64,000 nucleotides of DNA from Deltaproteobacteria bacterium (GTDB lineage: Bacteria > Myxococcota_A > UBA9160 > PR03): contig JAPSFT010000006.1 of assembly GCA_035063765.1 (NCBI GenBank), forward strand, positions 186,001 to 250,000, in the 5' to 3' direction. Of the stretch, positions 24,407 through 33,011 are shown one piece after another. The notes under the pieces were generated by a model. It searched no databases, was not told the origin of the DNA, and worked only from the letters and a program-made list of their open reading frames with translations. The position numbers and the translations under genes were made by a program. How positions within the stretch are numbered: the stretch's first letter is position 1; each line of letters begins with the position of its first letter.

Positions 24407-25225
24407 ATGCCGCTCGCCCCGGTCGGCTCGCACTCCCTCTCCTACGAGGTCCACGGGGACGCCTCCGGCCTGCCGCTGCTCCTGATCGCGGGGCTCGGCG
24501 GCGCCTCCCAGGGGTGGCTCGCCCTCCAGGTCCCGGAGTTCGCCCTCCGACACCGCTGCGTGGTGTTCGACCACCGCGGGGTCGGCGAGTCCCAGGATCC
24601 CGGCGGCGCCTTCACGACCGCCGACCTGGCCGACGACGCTGCCGCCCTGCTCGACGCGCTCGGGATCGGGCGCGCCCACGTGCTGGGCGCGTTCATGGGC
24701 GGGATGGTCGCGCAGGAGCTCGCGCTGCGGCACCCGGAGCGGGTGGCCCGGCTCGTGCTGGTCGGCACCTGGGCGCGGCCGGACGCCAAGCGCCGCATGC
24801 TGATCGCCAAGTGGAAGGCGATGGCGGGCCACGGCCTGCCCCGCGAGGTGATCGCCTGGGAGCGCATGCTGTGGACGCTCTCGGACGAGACGCTCGAACA
24901 GCGCGACCTGGTCCAGCCGATGCTCCAGGGCTACCTGCACGGCGGCTTCCCGATGCCGGAGGCCACCTTCGTGCGCCAGTGCGACGCCTGCCTGGGCCAC
25001 GACACGAGCGCCCGGCTCGGGGCCCTCGCGCAGCCGGCGCTCGTGCTCTGCGGCCAGGAGGACGTCCTGACGCCTCCGAAGCTCGCGCGCGAGCTGGCCG
25101 CGGCGCTGCCCGACGCCCATCTCGTCGTGATCCCGCACGCCGGCCACCTGGTGATGGCCGAAGCGGCCAAACGCTTCGACGAGATCGTGCTGCAGTTCCT
25201 CGAGGACGAGCGGCCGGAGGCGTGA
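24407..25225 (+). CDS. Alpha/beta hydrolase fold protein with substituted nucleophile
   Basis: A 272-residue alpha/beta hydrolase of the esterase / 3-oxoadipate enol-lactonase-like group. The oxyanion region LLLIAGLGGASQGW, FDHRGVGES, the acid region CGQEDVLTPPK and the catalytic-histidine region IPHAGHLV are intact. At the nucleophile elbow, however, the expected GxSMGG reads GAFMGG: Phe96, codon TTC at 24692-24694, one base from TCC (Ser). Classic serine hydrolase chemistry should therefore be lost, unless this is a sequence error or the fold is used for binding. The gene starts nine bases after mglA and may be on that transcript. Confidence 0.85.
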   Translation: MPLAPVGSHSLSYEVHGDASGLPLLLIAGLGGASQGWLALQVPEFALRHRCVVFDHRGVGESQDPGGAFTTADLADDAAALLDALGIGRAHVLGAFMGGMVAQELALRHPERVARLVLVGTWARPDAKRRMLIAKWKAMAGHGLPREVIAWERMLWTLSDETLEQRDLVQPMLQGYLHGGFPMPEATFVRQCDACLGHDTSARLGALAQPALVLCGQEDVLTPPKLARELAAALPDAHLVVIPHAGHLVMAEAAKRFDEIVLQFLEDERPEA

Positions 25226-25232
25226 CGCGCGC

Positions 25233-25263
25233 GCGGCGGGCGCCCGCGCGGGGCGCCCGCCGC
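25233..25263. terminator. Strong bidirectional terminator hairpin
   Basis: GCGGCGGGCGCCC (25233-25245) and GGGCGCCCGCCGC (25251-25263) form a perfect 13-base stem with the loop GCGCG. It fills the short gap between the convergent alpha/beta hydrolase gene (plus) and PEP-CTERM gene (minus), so it can serve both directions. No poly-T tract is present on either side. Confidence 0.65.
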
Positions 25264-25284
25264 TGCTCGCAGGAATCCGGGCCG

Positions 25285-26013
25285 CTACGCCCGGGCGCGC
25301 CGCCGGCCCATCAGCAGGAGGCCGCTCGTGCCGAGGCCCAGGAGGGCCACCGACAGGGGCTCGGGCACGGCCGACTGGAACTGCTGGATCGACACGTCGA
25401 ACGCGGTCGGCCCGAAGATCTCGAGCGTGATCGCCCCGACGTGCTCGAGGTCCGCGAAGCCGCTCCCGCCGGCCGTCAGGCCGCTGAGGAGATCCGCGGT
25501 CAGCAACTGAGCGCTGCCGAACGTGTTGCCGCCGCTCGTGTGGAGGTCCACGAACGACGCGTTGGCGCCCTCGTGGAACGTCACGCGGATCACCACGTCG
25601 GACTGATCCGCCTCGACGAGCAAGCGCAGCAGCGAGTTGGTGCCGCCCTCGGTGACGTCGACGTCGAGCCCCGAGGTGTTCACCGCGTCGTCCTGGTTGC
25701 CGTCGTAGATGACGAGCGCGTTCGCCACGACACCCGCCCCCGTCGACACGGAGAGCGCGCCGGACGCGCTCATGCTCGTGTCGTAGCTGGCGCTGCCTCC
25801 GCCGGCCGTGCGCTCCAGCACCACCGCGCGGTTGCCGCCGACCGCCGCCGCAGCGAAGCCCCCGGGTTGCTCCTTCGGGTTCGGCAGGCCACCGAGGCCG
25901 GTCGTCAACCAGGACGGGTCGGCGAAGTCGTCGATCACGAGCGCCGAGGCGAGGGACGGAATCCCCACCGCGAGCCCGAGCGCCACGGCGCTGGACACAA
26001 GAGAGCGCAACAT
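25285..26013 (-). CDS. PEP-CTERM sorting domain protein (1)
   Basis: I chose the ATG at 26013, with GGGAGG nine bases upstream, because it gives a clean signal peptide (MLRSLVSSAVALGLAVGIPS) in a 242-residue product. The mature protein starts near ALVIDDFADPSW and is Ser/Thr/Gly-rich. The C-terminus is a textbook PEP-CTERM anchor: VPEP, a hydrophobic helix (LSVALLGLGTSGLLLM) and the basic tail GRRRARA. Such proteins are cut and sorted by an exosortase, which is not in this window. The next upstream gene encodes a paralogue with the same plan. Function unknown; extracellular or exopolysaccharide-associated by family. Confidence 0.85.
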   Translation of the reverse strand: MLRSLVSSAVALGLAVGIPSLASALVIDDFADPSWLTTGLGGLPNPKEQPGGFAAAAVGGNRAVVLERTAGGGSASYDTSMSASGALSVSTGAGVVANALVIYDGNQDDAVNTSGLDVDVTEGGTNSLLRLLVEADQSDVVIRVTFHEGANASFVDLHTSGGNTFGSAQLLTADLLSGLTAGGSGFADLEHVGAITLEIFGPTAFDVSIQQFQSAVPEPLSVALLGLGTSGLLLMGRRRARA

Positions 26014-26116
26014 TGCCCGAAGCCTCCCGAGGCGCCGCCGATCCCGGCAGCGCCGACTCCCCCTTCCCCTCCTGGAGTGGCCGGGACGAGCGATTGGTGG
26101 CAGGCGGGCGAGCGCC

Positions 26117-26848
26117 TCAGCGGCGCGTGCGGCGCAGCGACGTGAGCGCAGCGAGGGCAGCGAGACCGGCGGTCCACGCACCGGGCTCCGGCACGCGGAT
26201 CTCGTCGATCTGCACGTCGAGCCCCGCGGGGCCAGACACGCGCACCAGGATCGCGCCCGTGTCGGTGGGGTCGGCGTGGCCGCCAGGCCCTGCCGCCACG
26301 AGATCGACCAGCGGGAGCTCGTGCCACGCGAGCGACGGGCCGGAGGGGACCGCGAGCGTGCCCGCCGACCAGGTGTCCCCGCTCGGGTCGCCGGCGTCGA
26401 AGATCTGGAACCAGACCTCGATCGCCTGGTCCGACTGCACGCGGATCGCGAAGCGGTCCTCGGTGCCGAGCTCGGTCAGGTCGACGTCGCCGAGCCCGCC
26501 GGGGTCGATCGCGAGCGGATCGCCGTCGGCGCCGTCGTAGACGAGCATCAGCGTGGACTCCGTCCCGACGGCGTTCTCGAAGAAGAGGCGCTCACTCGCC
26601 CCGGGGTCGACGTCGAGCGTGACGGCGCCCGCTCCGGCCGCCCGCTCGATCACCGCGTCGCGCTCGCCGACGATCGCGTTCGGCGCGATCACGGAGCTGC
26701 TCGCGAGGTCCTCGCCTCCGGCCAGGGTCAGGGTCTGCGGGTCGCTGAAGTCGTCGATCCGGACGTAGGCGGAGGCGGGGGCCGCCAGCCCCAGCGCGAG
26801 CACGGCGCCGCACGCGGCCGCGCGCCGCAGGACAGGATCCCTCGTCAT
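26117..26848 (-). CDS. PEP-CTERM sorting domain protein (2)
   Basis: The ATG at 26848 is preceded by GGAGAGGGAGACGG and starts a signal peptide (AAACGAVLALGLAAPASAY). The 243-residue product begins its mature part with VRIDDFSDPQTL, close to the VIDDFADPSW of the neighbour, and shares the later stretches VYDG and DVDLTE, so the two are tandem paralogues. The C-terminus is VPEPGAWTAGLAALAALTSL followed by RRTRR, a PEP-CTERM signal. An exported, exosortase-processed protein; no enzymatic motif is visible. Confidence 0.83.
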   Translation of the reverse strand: MTRDPVLRRAAACGAVLALGLAAPASAYVRIDDFSDPQTLTLAGGEDLASSSVIAPNAIVGERDAVIERAAGAGAVTLDVDPGASERLFFENAVGTESTLMLVYDGADGDPLAIDPGGLGDVDLTELGTEDRFAIRVQSDQAIEVWFQIFDAGDPSGDTWSAGTLAVPSGPSLAWHELPLVDLVAAGPGGHADPTDTGAILVRVSGPAGLDVQIDEIRVPEPGAWTAGLAALAALTSLRRTRR

Positions 26849-27034
26849 CCGTCTCCCTCTCCGGCGCGACCGCCGCCACCCGGGCGCGGTCGCGCACGCG
26901 TCATGCCGCCGGCGTCGAAGCACCGGGCCGGCGCGATCTTCCGGATAGGTGCCCGGGAGAGCGCCGTCGGTGGCTGACTTTCGCCCGCTTTCGCCTTCCG
27001 GAAGGGCTTACGGCCGCCCCGGGGCCTCGCGCCT

Positions 27035-28006
27035 TCAGCGCGCCGAGGCCGACAGCGTCGCGAGCTCGCGATGGACCCGCGCGAACCAGGCGGTCTGCTG
27101 CTTCGGGATCGTACCGTGGCGGGTCTCGCGGTCGTACTGGTCCTGGAGCGCCTCCCAGTCCGCGCGCCGCGCGCGCTGGGCGGCGGCCCAGCGCTCCGCG
27201 AACGCGCGCATCGCCTCGCCGGGGCTGTCGGCGACGACCTTCGAGGCGAGCGCATGGCGCTCGCGCTCGGCGTCGAGGCGGCGCGCGACCAGCTCCGTCA
27301 CGTCGAAGTGGAGCTGCTCGTGGCGCAGGACCCACTCGGGGTTCGTCCTCGCCTTCGGGTTCCACCACGACTCCTCGCGGTTCAGGAACGCCACATAGTC
27401 GAGCTCGTCGAACCAGACCGCGAAGCGGCCGCGCGTCACCTCCTCGGCGCGCAGGCGGCCGACGCAGACGATGGTGGTCGCGACGTGCGCCTCGGTGACC
27501 GCGTTCTCCATCTTCACCGCGAGGTGGAGGTCGCGGCTGCGGCGGCGGGCCCGGAAGTCGTCGCGCGCGAGCTGCCGGTAGCGGATCCGGTCGCCCGCGA
27601 CGGCGTCGAGCGCCGCCTGCGACGGAAAGCAGGCCGTCTCGCGGAAGTCCTCGTCGCGGGCCAGCTCGCGCCACGCCTCGTTCCAGGCCGCGCCGATCCG
27701 GTGCCCGCGCAGGCGCGCAGCGTCGAGCTCGCGCTCCCAGGAGGTCGGCCCCGGCGCCAGCGACGGCCCGGGCGAGGGCCCGGGCCCGGCGGCGGGCGCG
27801 GGCGCGGCGCGCAGCGCGGCGGCCTCCTCGGCCTCGCGCGCCGCCTCGCGCAGGGCCGCCGCCTCCGCGGCCTCCTCCGCGCGCGCCCGCTCGATCTCGG
27901 CCTCGAGCGCGCGCGCCGCGTCCTCCCCGGCGAGGGCCGGCGCGCCCGCCAGGAGCGCCGCCAGCCCGCACGCCGCCACCATCGCCCGCCCCGGGGTCCC
28001 GCCCAT
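27035..28006 (-). CDS. Putative secreted zinc protease, DUF922-like
   Basis: A 323-residue protein with a signal peptide (AMVAACGLAALLAGAPALAG), an Ala/Glu-rich coiled-coil segment (about residues 28-70), a Pro/Gly linker and a C-terminal domain containing RHEQLHFDVTEL. HEQLH is an HExxH zinc-binding motif in the context used by DUF922 predicted proteases. Upstream KMENAVTEAHVATTIV and DYVAFLNREESWWNP are consistent with the same fold. Start chosen at ATG 28006. It follows a DUF2961 gene in the same direction, 38 bases apart. Target unknown; periplasmic or outer location inferred. Confidence 0.65.
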   Translation of the reverse strand: MGGTPGRAMVAACGLAALLAGAPALAGEDAARALEAEIERARAEEAAEAAALREAAREAEEAAALRAAPAPAAGPGPSPGPSLAPGPTSWERELDAARLRGHRIGAAWNEAWRELARDEDFRETACFPSQAALDAVAGDRIRYRQLARDDFRARRRSRDLHLAVKMENAVTEAHVATTIVCVGRLRAEEVTRGRFAVWFDELDYVAFLNREESWWNPKARTNPEWVLRHEQLHFDVTELVARRLDAERERHALASKVVADSPGEAMRAFAERWAAAQRARRADWEALQDQYDRETRHGTIPKQQTAWFARVHRELATLSASAR

Positions 28007-28044
28007 CGCCTCGCTCCGTCCGGGCCTGCCCGGCGCCGCCGATC

Positions 28045-29139
28045 CTACCCCAGGCCGGGCGGGTCGGGGCGCGGGAGCCGCTCGGCGAGCGGCGGCAGCG
28101 CGGGCAGCGGCTCGCGCCGGTCGAGCTGATACCAGTAGGCGACGCTCGAGTAGTCGCTCGCGAACTCGTTGGCGTGGCCGGTCTCGATCGTGACCCGGAT
28201 CGAGCGCTCGAAGCGGATCGGGTCCTCGACGTGGAAGCGGTACATCGAGTTCTTGCCGCCCCACGGCCACTCGGGGGTGCCGCTGTAGACGGTGAGCCCG
28301 TGATAGGGCGCGCAGTAGACCTGCTTCGGGCAGAAGGCGGTGTTGAAGTAGTCCTCCGTGCCGGTGCCGTGCAGGCGCAGCTCGCCGTCGACGAAGATCA
28401 TGTCGTCGCCCTCGCCGTACCAGTCGTCGAGCTGGCGCTCGAAGACGTCGACGTTGAGCACGCAGCCGACGTACTGGCCGCGGCCGCGCGCGTCGAGCAG
28501 CACGTAGTTGCGCGCGCCGTCGAGGTTCGGCTCCCGCCACGGGCCGCGCAGGCGGGCCTCGACGGTGGCGTAGTCCTCGCGGCGGAGCCCGCGCTCGCGG
28601 GCCAGGCCCGCCGAGCGCGGCAGCCGGTTCCACCAGGCGTGGAAGCGCGCCTGGGCGGGGTCGAGGCGCGGGTAGGACTCGTAGTCGAGGTAGTAGTAGA
28701 AGACGCGGGTCGCCGTGCCCTGGTTCTCGATCTCGAAGCGCGCGCCCTCGGCAAAGGGCATCGGGAACCAGCAGTTCATGGCGCGGCCGTCCTCGGGGCT
28801 CATCTGGAGCGGCAGCGACACGAAGTTGCGGCGAAGCCCGAAGCCCACGCCGAAGAAGTCGCCGAGCGGCGTCTCCACGCTCGGGCTCGGCTCGCCGTCC
28901 CACCAGGCGCGCAGCACGAGCCCGCACAGGTCGTGGGGCTCCGCCGGGACCGGCACCGTCGTCACCCACAGGTGCTTGACGCAGCCGGGGCCCGCGATCC
29001 GGCCCAGCTCGACGCGCTCGCCGGGGGGGACGAGCAGGAAGTCGCGGTTGCCGCCGCTGCGGTCCCACGAGGAGAGCCGGTGGCGCTCGAAGTCGCGCAG
29101 CCGTCCCAGGTTCGCGAGCGAGCCATGGCCCAGGTCCAT
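28045..29139 (-). CDS. DUF2961 (GH172-type) protein
   Basis: A 364-residue protein with the DUF2961 pattern: FERHRLSSWDRSGGNRDFL at the N-terminus, HLWVTTVP, and HGTGTEDYFNTAFCPK with the conserved glutamate. DUF2961 has been defined as glycoside hydrolase family 172, whose characterised members cleave alpha-D-arabinofuranosides or act on difructose anhydrides. No signal peptide is evident, so a cytoplasmic or non-classically exported enzyme is implied. It sits between a spermidine-synthase-like gene and the putative zinc protease, neither of which suggests a substrate. Glycosidase activity is likely by family but unproven here. Confidence 0.82.
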   Translation of the reverse strand: MDLGHGSLANLGRLRDFERHRLSSWDRSGGNRDFLLVPPGERVELGRIAGPGCVKHLWVTTVPVPAEPHDLCGLVLRAWWDGEPSPSVETPLGDFFGVGFGLRRNFVSLPLQMSPEDGRAMNCWFPMPFAEGARFEIENQGTATRVFYYYLDYESYPRLDPAQARFHAWWNRLPRSAGLARERGLRREDYATVEARLRGPWREPNLDGARNYVLLDARGRGQYVGCVLNVDVFERQLDDWYGEGDDMIFVDGELRLHGTGTEDYFNTAFCPKQVYCAPYHGLTVYSGTPEWPWGGKNSMYRFHVEDPIRFERSIRVTIETGHANEFASDYSSVAYWYQLDRREPLPALPPLAERLPRPDPPGLG

Positions 29140-29161
29140 CCTTCGCCTCCCGATCCGGGCC

Positions 29162-29854
29162 TCAGGCCCGGGTGCGCAGCTGCAGTCGCGCGGCCGTGGC
29201 CGCGAAGAGGGGGGCGCGGGCCAGCGCCGCGCGCAGGGCGCGCGCCTCGAGCGGTCGCGCCGACGCCGCCAGCACCCGGTTGTCGTAGCCCGCGATGCGC
29301 AGCTCGAGCCGGTGCGGCAGGAGCTCCGCGAGGACGCGCGCGACCGGCGCCGTCTCGTCGAGGGTGTTGACGGCGAGGACGCCGCCCGCGGCGAGCCGCC
29401 GCGCCGCCAGGGCCAGGCCGGGCAGCGGGAAGCCCGGCGGCTTGCGCTCGGCCCGGCCCGCCCCGACGAAGCAGTCCTCGATCACGAGGTCGAAGCGCCG
29501 CCGCTCGCGCGCGAGCAGGACGAGCGCGTCGCCCCGCACCACCTCGACGCCGAGCGCGTCGAGCCCGAAGTGGCGGCGCGCGGCCGCCACCACCGCGCGG
29601 TCGCGCTCGACGCCCACGATCGTGGCGGGCGGCGCGAGCGCGCGCACGAGGCGCGCCGCCGAGCCGCCGCCCAGGCCCAGCACCAGGACGCGGCGCCGGC
29701 GCGCGGGCGGCAGCAGGAGGAGCGGCGCCACGAGCGCGTCCCAGACCGAGCCGGTGGCGGCGCCGCCCGCCCGCCAGTAGGACGCGAAGGTGCCGTCGAT
29801 CTCGAGACGGCGGCCCCCGCCCGCCGTGTGCTGGACCCGGACCCGCGTGCGCAT
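29162..29854 (-). CDS. Spermidine synthase-like methyltransferase-fold protein
   Basis: A 230-residue Rossmann-fold protein from the ATG at 29854. RRVLVLGLGGGSAARLVRAL is the nucleotide-binding glycine loop and VGVERDRAVVAAARRHFG the acidic strand that would hold the ribose of S-adenosylmethionine or its decarboxylated form. FDLVIEDCFVG follows where spermidine synthases have the catalytic Asp of the D-x-x-D region. It is shorter than true polyamine synthases, so a methyltransferase or aminopropyltransferase-like role is uncertain. It diverges from priA with only 24 bases between start codons. Confidence 0.75.
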   Translation of the reverse strand: MRTRVRVQHTAGGGRRLEIDGTFASYWRAGGAATGSVWDALVAPLLLLPPARRRRVLVLGLGGGSAARLVRALAPPATIVGVERDRAVVAAARRHFGLDALGVEVVRGDALVLLARERRRFDLVIEDCFVGAGRAERKPPGFPLPGLALAARRLAAGGVLAVNTLDETAPVARVLAELLPHRLELRIAGYDNRVLAASARPLEARALRAALARAPLFAATAARLQLRTRA

Positions 29855-29878
29855 GGCCCCGCCGGATACACTGTCGCC

Positions 29879-32422
29879 GTGCTCCAGACAAGGCCGCCCG
29901 GCAGCCCGGTCGATCGAGCGGGCTTCGCCGCGCGCGTCGAGATCGCGCTGCCGGTGCCCGTCGACACGCTCTTCCACTACGGGGTGCCGGCGGCGCTCGC
30001 CGCCGACGCCGTGCCGGGCCGGCGCGCGCGGGTCCCCTTCGGCGCGCGGCGCGCGACCGGCCTGATCGTCGCGCGCAGCGACGCGCCGGCGCCGGGCGGG
30101 GCCCCGCTGCGGGCGATCGAGAGCGTGATCGACCCGGCGCCGGTCGTGAGCCCCGACTTGATCGAGGTCCTGGTCGAGGCGGCGGCCGACGCCTACTGCC
30201 CGGTCGGGCTCGCGCTGGCCTGCGCGACCCCCTCCGGCTCGGCGCCGCGCGCAGCGCCGGGCTTCGCCCTCACGCCGCGGGGCCACGAGGCCCTCGCGCG
30301 CGGCGCCGTCGCCCGCGAGTGGCGCCCGCTGCTCGCCGCGCTGGCCGGGGGGCCGCGCCCGCGGAGCTGGCTCGCACGCCGCTTCCGCGGCGCCGAGGCC
30401 GCGCTCCGGCTCCTCGCCCGCGACGGCCTGCTCGCGACGGCGAGCGTCGACGCCGCCGCCGCGCGGCCGCCCCGCGAGCGGATCGTCACCCTGGCGGACC
30501 CGACCGCCGCCCCGGGCGAGGCGGCGGCGACCCTGCTCGCGCGCGCCCCGCGCCAGGCCGCGCTCCTGCGCACGCTCGCCGCGCGCGGCCCGACCGAGCA
30601 GGGCGCACTCGTGCACGACGAGCCCGGCGCCGCGGCGGCGCTGCGCGCGCTCGCGCGCCGCGGCCTCGTCCGGGTCGAGGAGCGCGCGCTCGTGCGGGGG
30701 GCGGCCCCGGCGCTGCTCGCCGACGGCGAGCCCACGGCGCCCGCGCTCGTGCCCGAGCAGCAGGCCGCGCTCGACGCGATCGCCGCGGCGGTGCGCGCGC
30801 GCCGCCCCGAGCGCTTCCTGCTCCACGGCGTCACCGGCAGCGGCAAGACCGAGGTCTACCTGCGCGCGATCGCCGAGGCCCTGGCGCTCGGCCGCCAGGT
30901 GCTGGTGCTGGTGCCCGAGATCACCCTCACCCACCAGCTCGTGGCCCGGCTCCAGGCGCGCTTCGGCGACCGGGTGGCGGTCCTGCACAGCGCGCTCCGG
31001 CCCGGCGAGCGCATCGCCGAGTGGCGGCGCCTGCTCGCGGGCTCGACACCGATCGCGGTCGGCGCGCGCTCGGCGCTCTTCGCGCCGCTCGACGACCTGG
31101 GCCTCGTCGTGATCGACGAGGAGCAGGAGTCCGCCTACAAGAACGAGGAGGGCTTCCGCTACCACGCGCGCGACCTCGCCGCGCGGCGTGCCGCCGCGGC
31201 GGGCTGCCCGCTGGTGCTCGGCTCGGCGACCCCCTCGCTCGAGACCCGCTTCGCCGCCGAGCGCGGCGCGCTCCGCCGGCTCGTGCTGCCGCACCGGATC
31301 GGCGGGCGCCCGCTCCCGGAGGTGGAGCTCGTGGACCTGAACGCCGAGCGCGCCGCGCTCCCGCGCGGGCGCAAGCTCGTGCTCTCGCGCGCGCTGCGCG
31401 CGGCGCTCGCGGACACGCTCGCCGCCGGCGGCCAGGCGATCCTGTTCCTGAACCGCCGCGGCTTCTCGACCCGCGTCTTCTGCTTCTCCTGCGGGCACGC
31501 CGAGACCTGCCGTCACTGCGAGGTGTCGCTGGTCTTCCACGCCGGCGCCGGGAAGCTCCGCTGCCACTACTGCGACTACGCGATCGACCCGCCCGATGCC
31601 TGCTCGGGCTGCGGGGCGCCCGAGTCGGCGCTGCTCGGGATCGGCACCGAGCGCCTCGAGGAGGAGGTGCGGACGCGCTTCCCGGCCGCCCGCATCGCGC
31701 GGCTCGACCGCGACACCGCCGCGCGCCGCGGCGAGACCGAACGCGTGCTCGGCGCGCTCGCCACCGGCCGCGTCGACGTCCTGATCGGCACGCAGATGGT
31801 GGCCAAGGGCCACCACTTCCCGGGCGTGCGGCTCGTGGGCGTCGTGGCGGCCGACCAGACCCTCCACTTCCCGGACTTCCGCGCCGCCGAGCGCACCTTC
31901 CAGCTCCTCACCCAGGTGGCGGGCCGCGCGGGCCGCGGCGAGGCGCCGGGGCGCGTGCTGGTCCAGACCTTTGCGCCCGACCACTACGCGATCGCGCCCG
32001 TGCGCCACCACGACTACGAGGCCTTCTACCGCGCCGAGCTCGCCCATCGCGACGCCCTCGCCTACCCGCCCTGCGGCGCGCTCGTGCACGCGCTGGTGTC
32101 GGGCCCCGACGAGGCCGAGGCGCAGGCCCAGGCGGCGCGGCTCGTGACGGTCGCGCGCCGCGCCGCGGGCCTCCCGGACGACGCGGGCGCGCCCCCGGCG
32201 GCCGGCGGCGCGCGCGGGCCCGCGCTCGAGGTGCTCGGCCCGGCGCCCGCACCGCTCGCGCGCCTGCGCGATCGCTTCCGCTTCCAGCTCGTAGTGAAGG
32301 GCCGCGACGCGAAGGCAGTGCACGAGGCCGGCCGCGCGCTGGCGCGCGCCGCGGCGGCGCTCGAGCGCGAGGCGCGCCACCTGCGTGCGAGCGTCGACCC
32401 GCATCCGGTGAACATGCTCTGA
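29879..32422 (+). CDS. priA: Primosomal protein N' (PriA helicase)
   Basis: An 847-residue product from the GTG at 29879. The N-terminal DNA-binding domain starts EIALPVPVDTLFHYGVP, and the helicase core follows with Walker A VTGSGKTEVYLRAI near residue 320. Motif II reads IDEEQESAYKNEEGFRY: PriA usually has DEEH, so residue 416 is Gln instead of His. The strand-exchange zinc region supplies eight cysteines (CFSCG, CRHC, CHYC, CSGC). MVAKGHHFPGV and LLTQVAGRAGRGEAPGRV complete the set. PriA restarts stalled replication forks. The operon continues with def, fmt, rsmB and rpe, a common bacterial order. Confidence 0.94.
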   Translation: MLQTRPPGSPVDRAGFAARVEIALPVPVDTLFHYGVPAALAADAVPGRRARVPFGARRATGLIVARSDAPAPGGAPLRAIESVIDPAPVVSPDLIEVLVEAAADAYCPVGLALACATPSGSAPRAAPGFALTPRGHEALARGAVAREWRPLLAALAGGPRPRSWLARRFRGAEAALRLLARDGLLATASVDAAAARPPRERIVTLADPTAAPGEAAATLLARAPRQAALLRTLAARGPTEQGALVHDEPGAAAALRALARRGLVRVEERALVRGAAPALLADGEPTAPALVPEQQAALDAIAAAVRARRPERFLLHGVTGSGKTEVYLRAIAEALALGRQVLVLVPEITLTHQLVARLQARFGDRVAVLHSALRPGERIAEWRRLLAGSTPIAVGARSALFAPLDDLGLVVIDEEQESAYKNEEGFRYHARDLAARRAAAAGCPLVLGSATPSLETRFAAERGALRRLVLPHRIGGRPLPEVELVDLNAERAALPRGRKLVLSRALRAALADTLAAGGQAILFLNRRGFSTRVFCFSCGHAETCRHCEVSLVFHAGAGKLRCHYCDYAIDPPDACSGCGAPESALLGIGTERLEEEVRTRFPAARIARLDRDTAARRGETERVLGALATGRVDVLIGTQMVAKGHHFPGVRLVGVVAADQTLHFPDFRAAERTFQLLTQVAGRAGRGEAPGRVLVQTFAPDHYAIAPVRHHDYEAFYRAELAHRDALAYPPCGALVHALVSGPDEAEAQAQAARLVTVARRAAGLPDDAGAPPAAGGARGPALEVLGPAPAPLARLRDRFRFQLVVKGRDAKAVHEAGRALARAAAALEREARHLRASVDPHPVNML

Positions 32423-32450
32423 CGGGGTGGTTCGCTACCCTCGGCGCGCC

Positions 32451-33011
32451 ATGGCGATCCTCGACGTGCTCCAGTTTCCCGACCCGCGGCTGCGCCGCCG
32501 CTCGGAGCCGGTCGAGAAGATCACCGACGAGCTGCGCCAGCTCGCCGCGGACCTGCTCGAGACCATGTACGACGAGCCCGGCATCGGGCTCGCGGCCCCG
32601 CAGGTGGGCGCCGCGCTGCGACTCGTCGTGCTCGACACGGACTGGACCGACGAGGAGGCCGAGCGCGCGCCGCTGATCCTCGTGAACCCCGAGATCGTCG
32701 AGCGCGAGGGCCGGATCGTCTGGAACGAGGGCTGCCTCTCGGTGCCCGAGCTCACCGCGGACGTGGAGCGCGCCGAGCGGGTGGTGCTGCGCGCCACCGA
32801 CCTCGAGGGCCGGGAGATCCGCGAGGAGGCGCAGGGCCTGCGGGCCGTCTGCTTCCAGCACGAGGTGGACCACCTCGACGGCCTCCTCTTCATCGACCGG
32901 ATCAGCCGGCTCAAGCGCGACCTCTACGTCCAGAAGCGCAAGAAGGCGCTGCGCGAGGCGGGTGCGGCCTGGACGACCGCCGGCGAGCGCCCGCCGGCGA
33001 CCCGGCTCTGA
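32451..33011 (+). CDS. def: Peptide deformylase
   Basis: A 186-residue enzyme from the ATG at 32451 (MAILDVLQFPDPRLRRRSEP). All three PDF motifs are present: GIGLAAPQVG, EGCLSVP and QHEVDHLDG, which together bind the catalytic metal through one Cys and two His. It removes the formyl group from nascent protein N-termini. It follows priA after 28 bases, and its stop overlaps the start of fmt, which encodes the enzyme that adds that formyl group. Confidence 0.96.
   Translation: MAILDVLQFPDPRLRRRSEPVEKITDELRQLAADLLETMYDEPGIGLAAPQVGAALRLVVLDTDWTDEEAERAPLILVNPEIVEREGRIVWNEGCLSVPELTADVERAERVVLRATDLEGREIREEAQGLRAVCFQHEVDHLDGLLFIDRISRLKRDLYVQKRKKALREAGAAWTTAGERPPATRL

Noticed and set aside
29855-29878. 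A regulated divergent promoter between the spermidine-synthase-like gene and priA
   Set aside because: Only 24 bases separate the start codons, with no recognisable boxes; the promoters probably overlap coding sequence, so nothing specific can be claimed.
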